From assembly GCA_049700435.1 (NCBI GenBank), contig JBNAVK010000002.1, positions 1 through 64,000 on the forward strand: DNA of 64,000 bases, read 5' to 3'. The translations under genes were made by a program, and so were the position numbers. The DNA comes from JAVZLH01 sp049700435 (GTDB taxonomy: Archaea; Thermoproteota; Bathyarchaeia; Bathyarchaeales; Bathycorpusculaceae). The notes under the pieces were generated by a model. The model did no database searches, was not told the origin of the DNA, and was given only the letters and a program-made list of their open reading frames with translations. Positions 8,236-16,136 of this stretch are shown here, one piece after another (the first letter of the stretch is position 1; the number at the start of each line of letters is the position of its first letter).

Positions 8236-8259
8236 GTGATTTGTGACGTCACAAGTCAT
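8236..8259. repeat. RTCAC palindrome at gene end
   Basis: GTGATTTGTGAC (8236-8247) abuts GTCACAAGTCAT (8248-8259), containing the perfect 14-bp palindrome TTGTGACGTCACAA (8241-8254). It straddles the stop codon of the 155-residue gene. It repeats the 7-bp-spaced units of the array at 7981-8092. Confidence 0.55.
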
Positions 8260-8716
8260 TCTCCGATGACTCTGCAAGCTTTTTCAGCTGAATTTCAAGC
8301 TCTTCTCGGAGAATTTCAATGATTTTTAGCTGTTCAGTTTTGTTTGGCATACTTTTGCATGCTTCTACATAATCGCGTAATTTGTTACCTATCTCGAGGT
8401 AGGGATCTAAAGTTGCGGTTTCGAAGACTCCCAAGTACCCTAAAAGAAGCACTGTGTATATCGCTTTTACAACGTTTTGTTTAGCTTGTTTTAAAGTCCT
8501 ATTGAAGGCCCCGCGGCTTATTTTAGCCTTTGTTAGGCGTAATCTGGCTTTTTCATCGTATTTTAGCGGTTTTCCAGCAGCATTTTCGGACAAAATGTCA
8601 ATTAGTAGTGTTTCTAGCTGTGTTTTTGTTAAGTGGCTGTTTTTGGCGAGAATTTTAGCAACGGGGTCATTTAATGAGCCCATTATTAAAGGTTGAATGG
8701 TTTCTTTTAGCTTCAA
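8249..8716 (-). CDS. hypothetical helical protein (155 aa)
   Basis: No family is recognised. The protein looks all-helical: a Thr/Leu-rich helix pair (residues 28-45), a basic segment KARLRLTKAKISRGAFNRTLKQA (as two helices, about 57-80) that resembles a helix-turn-helix, a hydrophobic helix VKAIYTVLLLGYLGVF (about 86-101), and a charged C-terminal helix (about 125-150). The basic helices and the RTCAC sites on both sides make a small DNA-binding protein plausible. Same strand as the coiled-coil gene, 282 bp upstream of it. Confidence 0.6.
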   Translation of the reverse strand: MKLKETIQPLIMGSLNDPVAKILAKNSHLTKTQLETLLIDILSENAAGKPLKYDEKARLRLTKAKISRGAFNRTLKQAKQNVVKAIYTVLLLGYLGVFETATLDPYLEIGNKLRDYVEACKSMPNKTEQLKIIEILREELEIQLKKLAESSENDL

Positions 8717-9163
8717 AGTTTTTCACCGCACGCGCATGCAAATGGATACAATTTTGTATACCGCCTACACATTTAAGGCTATCGAAGACTAATGGACCTG
8801 CTCACATACTTGAATTTTCCAGTAGAAAACGGCTAAAAACCATAAAGATTTATGGAATATGCCGCTTTTTTAATTTGGGCAAATAATTACTTAACATCAC
8901 CGATTTAGTACGCTGGCCAACCTCTTTTTTTATCTAAGCATCATGTCTCGAAGTTAACAACGATTTCACTTTGGAATACGCAAGTGCAGTGAAAAGCGCA
9001 TCTCGCCTAGAAAAGTGGTGTTGCCAGAGTTGACAGAACCAAAACGCCTTATCGGTCGTCGTTGGTTGAAGTGATGATGCCAAGTACGTGGAGCGCTCAC
9101 TTTGAGGCATCTCCTATTGTGCACTGTTGCTGGAGAAAAAGGATTTAATCCCCTTTGAATGCT
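8717..9163. other. gene-free region, possible structured RNA
   Basis: I find no convincing protein gene here. Two hairpins are visible. At 8830-8864 CGGC...GCCG encloses CCATAAA/TTTATGG and is followed by T6. At 9076-9111 GATGCC/GGCATC plus AAGT/ACTT form a ten-pair stem with a 3-nt bulge. GC content in 8940-9130 is higher than in the flanking spacer, which can indicate an RNA gene in an AT-rich genome, but I cannot assign one. Confidence 0.35.
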
Positions 9164-9245
9164 GTGACGTCACTTGTCACGGAAAAGTCACGCGTGATAA
9201 CTCGATGTAGAAAACTCCTGTGTAGGGTGACGCCACAAGCGTGAT
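9164..9245. repeat. RTCAC repeat array downstream of the nitrilase gene
   Basis: GTGACGTCAC (9164-9173) is followed 7 bp on by another GTCAC (9176-9180). GTCACGCGTGAT at 9187-9198 contains the palindrome TCACGCGTGA. Further GTGAY units lie at 9227 and 9241. The motif and the 7-bp spacing match the arrays at 7981-8092 and 8236-8259. Confidence 0.55.
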
Positions 9246-9294
9246 TCTGCTGTGATTTTAGGCAGGTTTTGGGTGACCCTAAACACGCGCTTTG

Positions 9295-10128
9295 TTAAAG
9301 GTTTTCGGCGTGCTCTTTTAGTTCATCGAAAAGTTCAGGTCGCAGGTCTTTCAAGGTTGGGACGAAAGTTTCAACCGGTTTTATGTCTGCGTAGTCAACT
9401 TCACATGTGATAATTTCTTCCTCATCATATTTTGCGCATGCTATAAGTTTTCCCTGCGGGCCTATGAGTCTACTTCCTCCCCAAAACTGTAGGCCGTTTT
9501 CTATACCTACTAGATTAACATAGGCTAGAAAAACGGCGTTTTCCATAGCTCTTGCCGCTGTCAAAGTTTCAAAAAAGGTCTTGCGAACCGCTGGCGAGGC
9601 TGAAATGCAAACAATTAGCTGGGCTCCTTTAAGGCGAGTTAGGCGACATATCTCTGGAAAGAAGATGTCGTAACAGATTATCAACCCTATTCTTCCAATT
9701 TCTGTTTCGAACATCGCTGTTTGGTATCCAGGGCGGAAATACCTTTTTTCTTCAAAGACGCTGTGTGTTGGGAGGTACATCTTCCGGTATTTCCCAATAA
9801 AACCTTCTGGCCCGACAAGAACTGCGGTGTTGTAAATCACGGCTTGGGTTTTCTCGCTTAATTCTGGCATACCGAAAATTATATGCGTTTCATGTTTCTT
9901 TGCAATGTTTTCTATAGCCTTGGTTGAAGGTCCCGGTATTGTTTCCGCTAACTCGTAAATTTGGTCTCGAACGACATAGCCCGTTAGTGAAAGTTCCGGA
10001 AAAATCACGAGGCGCGCATCTTGTTCTTTAGCCTTTATGACATATCCTTCCATTTTCCTTATGTTTTCTTTCTTGTTTCCTCTCTTGCAGCTTATCTGTG
10101 CTAAGGCAACCTTGACCTTCCTTTCCAT
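9295..10128 (-). CDS. carbon-nitrogen hydrolase (nitrilase superfamily amidase)
   Basis: The 277-residue enzyme has the complete Glu-Lys-Cys triad of the superfamily: FPELSLTGY (Glu about 44), GKYRKMYLP (Lys about 117) and IICYDIFFPE (Cys about 152). It hydrolyses a C-N bond of an amide; the substrate is not readable from motifs. The gene lies 22 bp after nadE on the same strand. In many bacteria an amidase domain of this superfamily is fused to NadE and supplies ammonia from glutamine, so it could be a separate glutaminase partner here (inference). Alternatives are omega-amidase or N-carbamoyl amidase activity. Confidence 0.85.
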   Translation of the reverse strand: MERKVKVALAQISCKRGNKKENIRKMEGYVIKAKEQDARLVIFPELSLTGYVVRDQIYELAETIPGPSTKAIENIAKKHETHIIFGMPELSEKTQAVIYNTAVLVGPEGFIGKYRKMYLPTHSVFEEKRYFRPGYQTAMFETEIGRIGLIICYDIFFPEICRLTRLKGAQLIVCISASPAVRKTFFETLTAARAMENAVFLAYVNLVGIENGLQFWGGSRLIGPQGKLIACAKYDEEEIITCEVDYADIKPVETFVPTLKDLRPELFDELKEHAENL

Positions 10129-10150
10129 ATTTAATCTTCCACCAAACAGT

Positions 10151-10993
10151 TTACATTAAATCGCGTGGAAGCCTGAAATCCATTCCAACGGTTCTATATC
10201 CAAGCTTAACTGTTAATAGCGTTTGCCTTTTATGCTCTGTAGAAAGCCACCTTCGCTTTACTCTCTCCACCAAATCTTTTTCAATCCCCAACTGCTGCGC
10301 TATTTCCTCTGTTTCCATAAAATGTTCAAACCCATAAAGGATGAGGTCAAGCTGTTCATATTTTATACCCAACTCGCTTTCAGCGAGTTGCCCGGGCCAC
10401 AATGCTGGCGAGGGCGGTTTTGCTGCAATCTCTTTTGGGACGCCTATGTGCTGGGCAAGTTTTCGGACCTGCGTCTTGAACAAGTCAATTATCGGCCAGA
10501 TGTCTGCTGCTACATCTCCCCATTTTGTGAAGTATCCCATCATGGCTTCTGACTTATCTGAGCTTCCACAAACAAGCATGTTAAGCTTATTAGCGTAGTA
10601 GTAAACATAAATCATCCGTGTCCTAGCCTTTATGTTGCCCTTACAAACTTTCTCCGCTGGGTCGAAAATAGGTATAGAATTGTAGAATGCCTGTAAAACT
10701 GTTGTTATGTCACAAGTCTGGGTTTTAAACCCAAACTTTTTTGCCAAACGTTGTGCGTGTTTAATGTCCCTCTCGTCACGCGTTTCCTCTTCCGGAAGTA
10801 TAAGCCCTAAAACTTTGTCTCCCCCTATCGCCAAAGCGGAAAGCGCCGCGGCTGTGCTGCTGTCTACTCCTCCTGATATACCTAGTACTATGCCGTTTGC
10901 CCCAGACTTTTCCACATAATCCTTAATGAAACGCTCAATTTTCCCCGCGACTTCAGAACAGTCCAAATCTAGAACGGAAGGAGTCAACTTCAA
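10151..10993 (-). CDS. nadE: NAD+ synthase
   Basis: NadE amidates nicotinate adenine dinucleotide to NAD+ with ATP. The 280-residue protein shows the PP-loop GISGGVDSSTA (about residues 39-49), the VCGSSDKSEAMMGYFTKWGD substrate-binding segment, and KPPSPALWPGQLAE near 192. It has no amidase domain, so on its own it is the ammonia-type enzyme; an amidase of the right superfamily follows directly. The N-terminal ATG lies about 90 bp from the divergent small ORF's ATG, with TATA-like text between. Confidence 0.93.
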   Translation of the reverse strand: MKLTPSVLDLDCSEVAGKIERFIKDYVEKSGANGIVLGISGGVDSSTAAALSALAIGGDKVLGLILPEEETRDERDIKHAQRLAKKFGFKTQTCDITTVLQAFYNSIPIFDPAEKVCKGNIKARTRMIYVYYYANKLNMLVCGSSDKSEAMMGYFTKWGDVAADIWPIIDLFKTQVRKLAQHIGVPKEIAAKPPSPALWPGQLAESELGIKYEQLDLILYGFEHFMETEEIAQQLGIEKDLVERVKRRWLSTEHKRQTLLTVKLGYRTVGMDFRLPRDLM

Positions 10994-11022
10994 CGTAATC
11001 CCAACTTTTCATGGTATAAGGC

Positions 11023-11046
11023 AAATATTTAAAGACAAATATAAAT
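11023..11046 (+). promoter_or_regulatory. AT-rich promoter upstream of small ORF and GGGP synthase
   Basis: AAATATTTAAAG (11023-11034) and AAATATAAAT (11037-11046) are good archaeal TATA candidates, 40-60 bp upstream of the ATG at 11086. The first may also serve the divergent nadE. Confidence 0.45.
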
Positions 11047-11085
11047 ACTGAAAGGTTGTATTTTAAAAGGATAGAAGGCCTTTAT

Positions 11086-11184
11086 ATGAGGCGGAAAACG
11101 GGAGAATCTCGTAGACCAGCAAAAGGCATTTACCAAAGCGTGTATGAGAGAAGATTCTCCGGCTTTATGGTTAAAGTAGCTTAA
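11086..11184 (+). CDS. possible 32-aa basic protein upstream of GGGP synthase
   Basis: An open frame of 32 codons starts with ATG about 40 bp from a TATA-like stretch and ends 14 bp before the GGGP synthase ATG. It begins MRRKTGESRRPAKGIYQ and is strongly basic, like small ribosomal or RNA-binding proteins, but I do not recognise it. The same DNA contains a perfect 9-bp inverted repeat, GGAGAATCT (11101-11109) and AGATTCTCC (11152-11160), so it might instead be a structured leader RNA. Existence as a protein is uncertain. Confidence 0.4.
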   Translation: MRRKTGESRRPAKGIYQSVYERRFSGFMVKVA

Positions 11185-11197
11185 CGAGGCTGAATTT

Positions 11198-11950
11198 ATG
11201 GTCGGTCCCATTGAAAAGTATTTACTCGAAAAGATAGAGGCTGATGGCGCTATCCACATCACTCTCATAGACCCTGAAGAGGTTACGCCTCCGCAAGCCT
11301 CAACAATTGCAAAAAAGGCAAAGGAAAGCGGGACATCGGCCATAATGATAGGAGGCTCGACATTTGTTTCATCTGCTCATTTAGATAAAGTGGTCAAAGC
11401 CGTGAAGGGGGTTGTCAAACTCCCAGTGATTCTCTTCCCAAACAACGTGACTGGCATAACCCGCCATGCCGACGCAATATGGTTTATGTCTCTACTAAAC
11501 TCTGTTGATCCATACTTCTTGATGGGAGCCCAAGTGTTAGGAGCCCCCCTAATTAAAAGGTACTGTTTGGAACCGATCCCTCTCGGGTACATAATTGTGG
11601 GCGACGGTGGCACAGCCGGCGTTGTTGGTAAAGCTGTTCCCATACCATATAATAAGCCAGAACTTGCGGCAGCCCATGCCCTAGCGGGACAGTATTTAGG
11701 CATGCGATTTATATACTTGGAGGCGGGGTCAGGCGCGAAAAGGCCTGTTCCTCCAGGCATGATTAGTACTGTTAAACAATACATTGATGTTCCCCTAATA
11801 GTTGGAGGAGGCATTAGAACTAGGGAGCAAGCGTTGGCTGCGGCGTCCGCCGGGGCAAACATCATTGTTACAGGCAACATTGTTGAAAATTCAGGGGTTA
11901 GAGAGAAAGTTTCTGAAATTGTCGGCGGCATAAGACATAGCCGACTTTGA
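11198..11950 (+). CDS. geranylgeranylglyceryl phosphate synthase
   Basis: This TIM-barrel prenyltransferase makes the first ether bond of archaeal membrane lipids from geranylgeranyl diphosphate and glycerol-1-phosphate. Conserved segments: HITLIDPEEVTP with the metal-binding Asp (about residue 27), IGGSTFVSS, YLEAGSGAKRPVPPGM (about 168) and VGGGIRTREQA / VTGNIVE near the C-terminus, which bind glycerol phosphate. Its 250 residues match the group II enzymes of most archaea. Followed 120 bp later by polC on the same strand. Confidence 0.95.
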   Translation: MVGPIEKYLLEKIEADGAIHITLIDPEEVTPPQASTIAKKAKESGTSAIMIGGSTFVSSAHLDKVVKAVKGVVKLPVILFPNNVTGITRHADAIWFMSLLNSVDPYFLMGAQVLGAPLIKRYCLEPIPLGYIIVGDGGTAGVVGKAVPIPYNKPELAAAHALAGQYLGMRFIYLEAGSGAKRPVPPGMISTVKQYIDVPLIVGGGIRTREQALAAASAGANIIVTGNIVENSGVREKVSEIVGGIRHSRL

Positions 11951-12070
11951 GTTGTCTTCTTTCTGTGAAATTTGCCTTGCGATAAGAGGCTTAGGTTTAA
12001 AGCTTTTTGACGTGTTCTTGTTAGAAAGCCAAAATAAAGGATGGTGTACATCAAGTTTAGGAGATAAAGC

Positions 12071-15000
12071 TTGAACGGTCCAATGAGTGAAACATACCGC
12101 CAATACATAGCGGCGTTAGAAAGCGAACTCAAACGATTATATGCCATAAGCGAGAAAGCAAGGGAAAAAGGGCTTGATCCTGCGCCAAGGCCAGAATGCA
12201 AAATTGCAAAGGATCTAGCCGACCTTGTAGAAGGCCTTGTGGGCCCAAAAGGCGTAGCTGAAAGCATCAGAGAACTAAGCAAGAAACTCTCTCGCGAAGA
12301 ACTAGCCTTTAAAATAGTTGAGGAAATAATTTATGGAAAATTCGGTCATATGGAGCCGGAGGAGGCAGCGGAACAAGCAATACGGACTGCTCTTGCAATT
12401 TTTACTGAAGGGCTAACGGCAGCACCGATACAAGGAGTTGCAAAAGTTAAAATTAAAACTAACCGTGATCGAACTCGCTATCTCGCCATTTACTTTGCGG
12501 GTCCAATAAGGTCTGCGGGTGGAACAGATCAGGCGTTGACACTTGTTGTGGGAGATTTCGTGCGGCGCCTTCTTGGGTTGGACCGTTACAAGCCTTTGGA
12601 TGATGAAATTTCACGTTTTATTGAGGAAGTGAGGCTTTATGAGCGTTCCGTGAGCCGTTTTCAATATCATGTTTCTGATGAGGAATTGCGGAGGGCTCTT
12701 CAATGGTTGCCCGTGGAAGTTACGGGCACGGAGTCTGACCCCATAGAAGTTTCTGCCTTTCGGAATCTTCCACGAGTTGAAACCAACCGTTTGAGGGGCG
12801 GTGCCCTTCGTGTTGTTAATGATGGCATTATTGGGCGTGCTCCGAAAGTTTGGGCTATAATAGAAAAGCTCGGTTTTCAAGGGTGGGATTGGTTGAGGGA
12901 GTTTCAAAAGAAGTCTGAGAAAAAATCCGGAGGCTTTATGGATGATGTAATCGCTGGACGCCCAATATTCTCTTTTCCATCTGCCCGTGGGGGTTTCAGA
13001 TTAAGGTATGGTAGGGCGAGAAACACGGGCTTAGCTGCGGTTGGGATGCATCCGGCAAGCATGCAAGTGCTCGGTGGCTTTTTGGCGGCTGGGACACAAC
13101 TGCGCTTGGAGCTTCCCGGCAAGGGCGGTATTGCGGTTCCAGTTGACGCTTTGGAACCGCCAGTTGTTAAGCTGAAGGATGGTTCTGTTATTCGTGTCTC
13201 TGCCGAAAACTATTCTAGGATAAAGGATGAAATTGAGAAAATACTTTTTTTGGGAGACATTCTGATTAGTTTTGGGGATTTTCTTTATAACAGCAAGGTT
13301 CTCGTGCCCTCTGGGTATGTTGAAGAGTGGTGGGCTGAAGACTTGAAAAGGGCTGTGGCTGAAAGATTTGGCGGAAGCCTCGAAAAGGCTGCGGTGGCTG
13401 CAAAAATTTTGGTGAAGAAGATGAAGAGCTTCTTGGAAAATCCGTTTATCAACAAGCCAAACGTTATAGAGGCCATAGCCTTATCGCTTGCGGTGGGAGT
13501 TCCTCTTCATCCGGCTTTCACATTTTTCTGGTCGAACCTCGCTTCACTTGAGGAACTTGCCCTTCTAAGGAAATGGCTTTCCACTTCTGTAGTTAATTGT
13601 GATGATGGTGCCGTTTGTAAAATTTCTGGAGAGATGGACGCAAAGATCAAACATGCTTTGGAGGCTATTTGTTTGCCGCATAAAATTTTGGATGGGAAGA
13701 TAGTTATCGAAAACGAGGATGCTCATGCCTTTGCCTTTTCCGTTGGTTATGGAGCTACACGAGATGTGGACATTTTAGCGGCAAAATCGGTTCTGGAAGC
13801 TCTTAGTTTACTTTCTGGTGTACAAATTAGGGATAAGGCTCCTACACTTGTTGGCGCGCGGATGGGAAGGCCGGAAAAAGCAAAGAGGCGTGAGATGAAA
13901 CCCCTTGTTCATGTTCTTTTCCCTGTTGGTTTGGCTGGGGGCGCCCAGAGAGATATTGCAGAGGCTGCGAAGGGAGAACCGGCGTTTGTGGAGGTTGTTA
14001 AGCGTAAATGCCCAGCGTGCAAGACATTTACTTTTGGCATAAGATGTCCCGCTTGCGGCTCTGAAACTTTCATTGAGAAGGTTTGTCCCATATGTGGAAG
14101 AAATTTGAAGGAGGATAAATGCCCAGTTTGTAAAGTGCCAGCGAAACCGTACCAAAAGCAAGTTGTTAACTTTAAGGAGCTGCTGGAGGCGGCTTGCGCT
14201 CGTTTGGGTGTTTCTATTCCCAAGGTTTTGAAGGGTGTTCGTGGGTTAACAAATGAGACAAAGACTCCGGAGATTATTGAGAAGGGTGTTCTCCGCGCTA
14301 AATATGATTTATCTGTTTATAAGGACGGCACAATTCGCTTTGACGCGACAAATGCCCCTTTAACCCATTTTAAGCCTTCTGAAATTGGAGTGTCCATTGA
14401 GAAACTGAGGGAACTTGGATATGTCTATGATGTTTATGGCGCACCGCTAACTAGCCCAGATCAGATATGTGAGTTAAAGCTTCAAGACGTTATTATCCCC
14501 GTGAAGTGCGCGGAATATTTTATCCATGTTGCAAGCTTCATGGATGACCTTTTAACCAAGGTTTATGGGCTCACTCCATATTACAACGTTAAGAAACCAG
14601 AGGATCTTGTGGGGCATCTTGTTTTTGGCTTAGCTCCTCATACATCAGTCGGTATTTTGGGGCGGGTTATTGGCTTCACCAGCCTAAACGTCTGTTACGC
14701 CCATCCAGTTTGGCATTCAGCTAAACGCAGAGATTGCGATGGCGATGAAGATGCGTTAATGCTTGCTTTGGACACTTTGCTTAACTTTTCATTGGAGTAT
14801 TTGCCCGCGCAAATAGGCGGAATAATGGATGCTCCGCTGCTCTTGATTCCCATCGTCAACACTATGGAAGTGCAGAGGCAAGCACATGACTTTGATGTTG
14901 CAGATGCCTACCCCCTCGAGTTTTACGAGAAAACTTGGGAAAACACTGAAGCAAAACACGTAAGTCCCCTCATAGACCTTATCGAGTGCAGACTCGGCAC

Positions 15001-15487
15001 CGAAGCGCAGTTCGAGGGTTTTAAGTTTACAACGCCAGTCACAAACATTAACATGGGGAATCCTGAAAGCGTGTACAAGCGGCTTACAACGATGGTTGAT
15101 AAGCTTAACAGCCAGTTGGAGTTGGCTGAGAAAATAGAGGCTGTCGACGCGAAGAGGGTTGCGCTTAAGGTCTTGACGACGCATTTCATTAGAGATATTG
15201 CTGGCAATTTGCGGGCTTACTCCACTCAAGGTTTTAGGTGTAAAGCGTGTAACAAACGTTTTCGCCGTTTGCCTCTTCGCGGAAAATGTCCGTCGTGCGG
15301 CGGGCAACTAACTTTGACTGTTTACCGTGGCGGCATCGAAAAGTATTTGGAGGCAGCCCAACGACTGGTTGAAAAGTATGGTTTGCCGCGGTATTATGCG
15401 CAGAGGATTTCATTAATGAAAGAGGAAATTAACGCCTTGTTTGAGGGGAAAAAACCGAAGCAAATCAGCCTAACCGATTTTGCCTAA
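12071..15487 (+). CDS. polC: DNA polymerase D large subunit DP2
   Basis: DP2 is the catalytic subunit of PolD. Seen: the acidic catalytic motif CDGDEDALML (about residues 888-897), a cluster of CxxC zinc motifs (about 645-690: CPACK, CPACG, CPICG, CPVC), a second zinc ribbon near 1055-1080 (CKACN, CPSCG), and a C-terminal QISLTDF that fits a PCNA-interacting peptide. At 1138 residues it has no intein, unlike many homologues. The TTG start at 12071 is supported by AGGAGAT 5 nt upstream; ATG at 12083 is the alternative. DP1 is encoded about 8 kb upstream. Confidence 0.95.
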   Translation: MNGPMSETYRQYIAALESELKRLYAISEKAREKGLDPAPRPECKIAKDLADLVEGLVGPKGVAESIRELSKKLSREELAFKIVEEIIYGKFGHMEPEEAAEQAIRTALAIFTEGLTAAPIQGVAKVKIKTNRDRTRYLAIYFAGPIRSAGGTDQALTLVVGDFVRRLLGLDRYKPLDDEISRFIEEVRLYERSVSRFQYHVSDEELRRALQWLPVEVTGTESDPIEVSAFRNLPRVETNRLRGGALRVVNDGIIGRAPKVWAIIEKLGFQGWDWLREFQKKSEKKSGGFMDDVIAGRPIFSFPSARGGFRLRYGRARNTGLAAVGMHPASMQVLGGFLAAGTQLRLELPGKGGIAVPVDALEPPVVKLKDGSVIRVSAENYSRIKDEIEKILFLGDILISFGDFLYNSKVLVPSGYVEEWWAEDLKRAVAERFGGSLEKAAVAAKILVKKMKSFLENPFINKPNVIEAIALSLAVGVPLHPAFTFFWSNLASLEELALLRKWLSTSVVNCDDGAVCKISGEMDAKIKHALEAICLPHKILDGKIVIENEDAHAFAFSVGYGATRDVDILAAKSVLEALSLLSGVQIRDKAPTLVGARMGRPEKAKRREMKPLVHVLFPVGLAGGAQRDIAEAAKGEPAFVEVVKRKCPACKTFTFGIRCPACGSETFIEKVCPICGRNLKEDKCPVCKVPAKPYQKQVVNFKELLEAACARLGVSIPKVLKGVRGLTNETKTPEIIEKGVLRAKYDLSVYKDGTIRFDATNAPLTHFKPSEIGVSIEKLRELGYVYDVYGAPLTSPDQICELKLQDVIIPVKCAEYFIHVASFMDDLLTKVYGLTPYYNVKKPEDLVGHLVFGLAPHTSVGILGRVIGFTSLNVCYAHPVWHSAKRRDCDGDEDALMLALDTLLNFSLEYLPAQIGGIMDAPLLLIPIVNTMEVQRQAHDFDVADAYPLEFYEKTWENTEAKHVSPLIDLIECRLGTEAQFEGFKFTTPVTNINMGNPESVYKRLTTMVDKLNSQLELAEKIEAVDAKRVALKVLTTHFIRDIAGNLRAYSTQGFRCKACNKRFRRLPLRGKCPSCGGQLTLTVYRGGIEKYLEAAQRLVEKYGLPRYYAQRISLMKEEINALFEGKKPKQISLTDFA

Positions 15488-15805
15488 AAGAAAACTTTTC
15501 TATGTAAACGGCGAATCTATTCTTGGTGAAGCTCCATCAGAGAAGTCTACCACCCCAACGCGTACCTAACAAAAATTAGAAATGTTAAGCTTGGATTAAG
15601 GGCTAGAACCCAAATACTTAATGTTTTAGAGAAGGGTTCAAGTGACGCTAAAACTGTCTCCAAAGAAGCTAAGCTGCAGTATAATGTTGTTATTCATCAT
15701 TTAAGGCTTTTAGAAATGGAGGGGATGATTGAGAGAAAAGGGCGTCGACCCTACGTTTGGGGGCTTACTGGTTTAGGGCAGAAGCGTCTGATTAACTTAG
15801 CCTAG
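15480..15805 (+). pseudogene. small winged-helix gene with an internal frameshift
   Basis: The first part reads from a TTG at 15480 that overlaps the polC stop region (PKRKLFYVNGESILGEAPSE) and hits a stop at 15567-15569. The second part is open in the -1 frame from before 15545 to the stop at 15803-15805 and encodes YHPNAYLTKIRNV, then a winged helix (ILNVLEKGSSDAKTVSKEA, VVIHHLRLLEMEGMIERKG, PYVWGLTGLGQKRL). The second part has no ATG, GTG or TTG start before its domain. A single -1 shift near 15541-15547 joins them into one protein of about 109 residues. Sequencing error, real mutation or programmed shift cannot be told apart here. Confidence 0.6.
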
Positions 15806-16089
15806 AAAGTGCATTGGCAAGGCATCCGCCCACACTTTGGACATTTATTATCATACTTGTTGAGGGCAGCTTTCTCTAGGTCTATGTTAGCGATGTTTGC
15901 AAGTGAAGCCAGCCACGCGATGACGTCTGCAAACTCGTTTTCTATAGCTTTTTTATCTGCTGTTTCCAGTGCTTCCTTCAACTCTTCCACCTCCTCTACA
16001 AGCCAATTATAGGTTTTAGCTAAGCCCCGCTCAGAATCCCTACGAAAGTATAAGCGTCGCATCAACTCCTGAAACTCACGTATATGCAT
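15802..16089 (-). CDS. MazG-like nucleotide pyrophosphohydrolase
   Basis: The 95-residue protein has the helical MazG/dUTPase-like core: LVEEVEELKEAL (EExxE) about residues 30-41 and NEFADVIAWLASLAN (ExxD) about 51-65, which bind Mg2+ for hydrolysis of nucleoside triphosphates to monophosphates. A C-terminal NKCPKCGRMPCQC tail adds four cysteines, probably a small zinc site, which many archaeal relatives also carry. It converges on the frameshifted wHTH gene with a 4-bp overlap. House-cleaning of non-canonical nucleotides is the expected role. Confidence 0.82.
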   Translation of the reverse strand: MHIREFQELMRRLYFRRDSERGLAKTYNWLVEEVEELKEALETADKKAIENEFADVIAWLASLANIANIDLEKAALNKYDNKCPKCGRMPCQCTF

Positions 16090-16136
16090 GATGTTCCTCC
16101 ATTTCTTAAATAATATGCGCGTACCTCATTAAGGCT

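Noticed and set aside
8830..8870. Hairpin plus T6 as intrinsic terminator.
   Set aside because: It is on the plus strand with no plus-strand gene upstream, and lies upstream of a minus-strand gene, so a terminator role has no gene to serve.
9033..9060. ACAGAACC followed by CGCCTTATCGG looked like the 3' conserved part of archaeal RNase P RNA.
   Set aside because: The matching 5' element (GAGGAAAGTCC type) and the P4 pairing partner are missing within 400 bp on either strand.
9071..9111. C-box-like GTGATGA followed by a hairpin, suggesting a C/D box guide RNA.
   Set aside because: No D, D' or C' boxes at the right distances; the resemblance is limited to one 7-nt string.
12071..15487. Possible intein in the PolD large subunit, common in archaea.
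   Set aside because: The protein is 1138 residues with an uninterrupted catalytic motif and no intein splice blocks.
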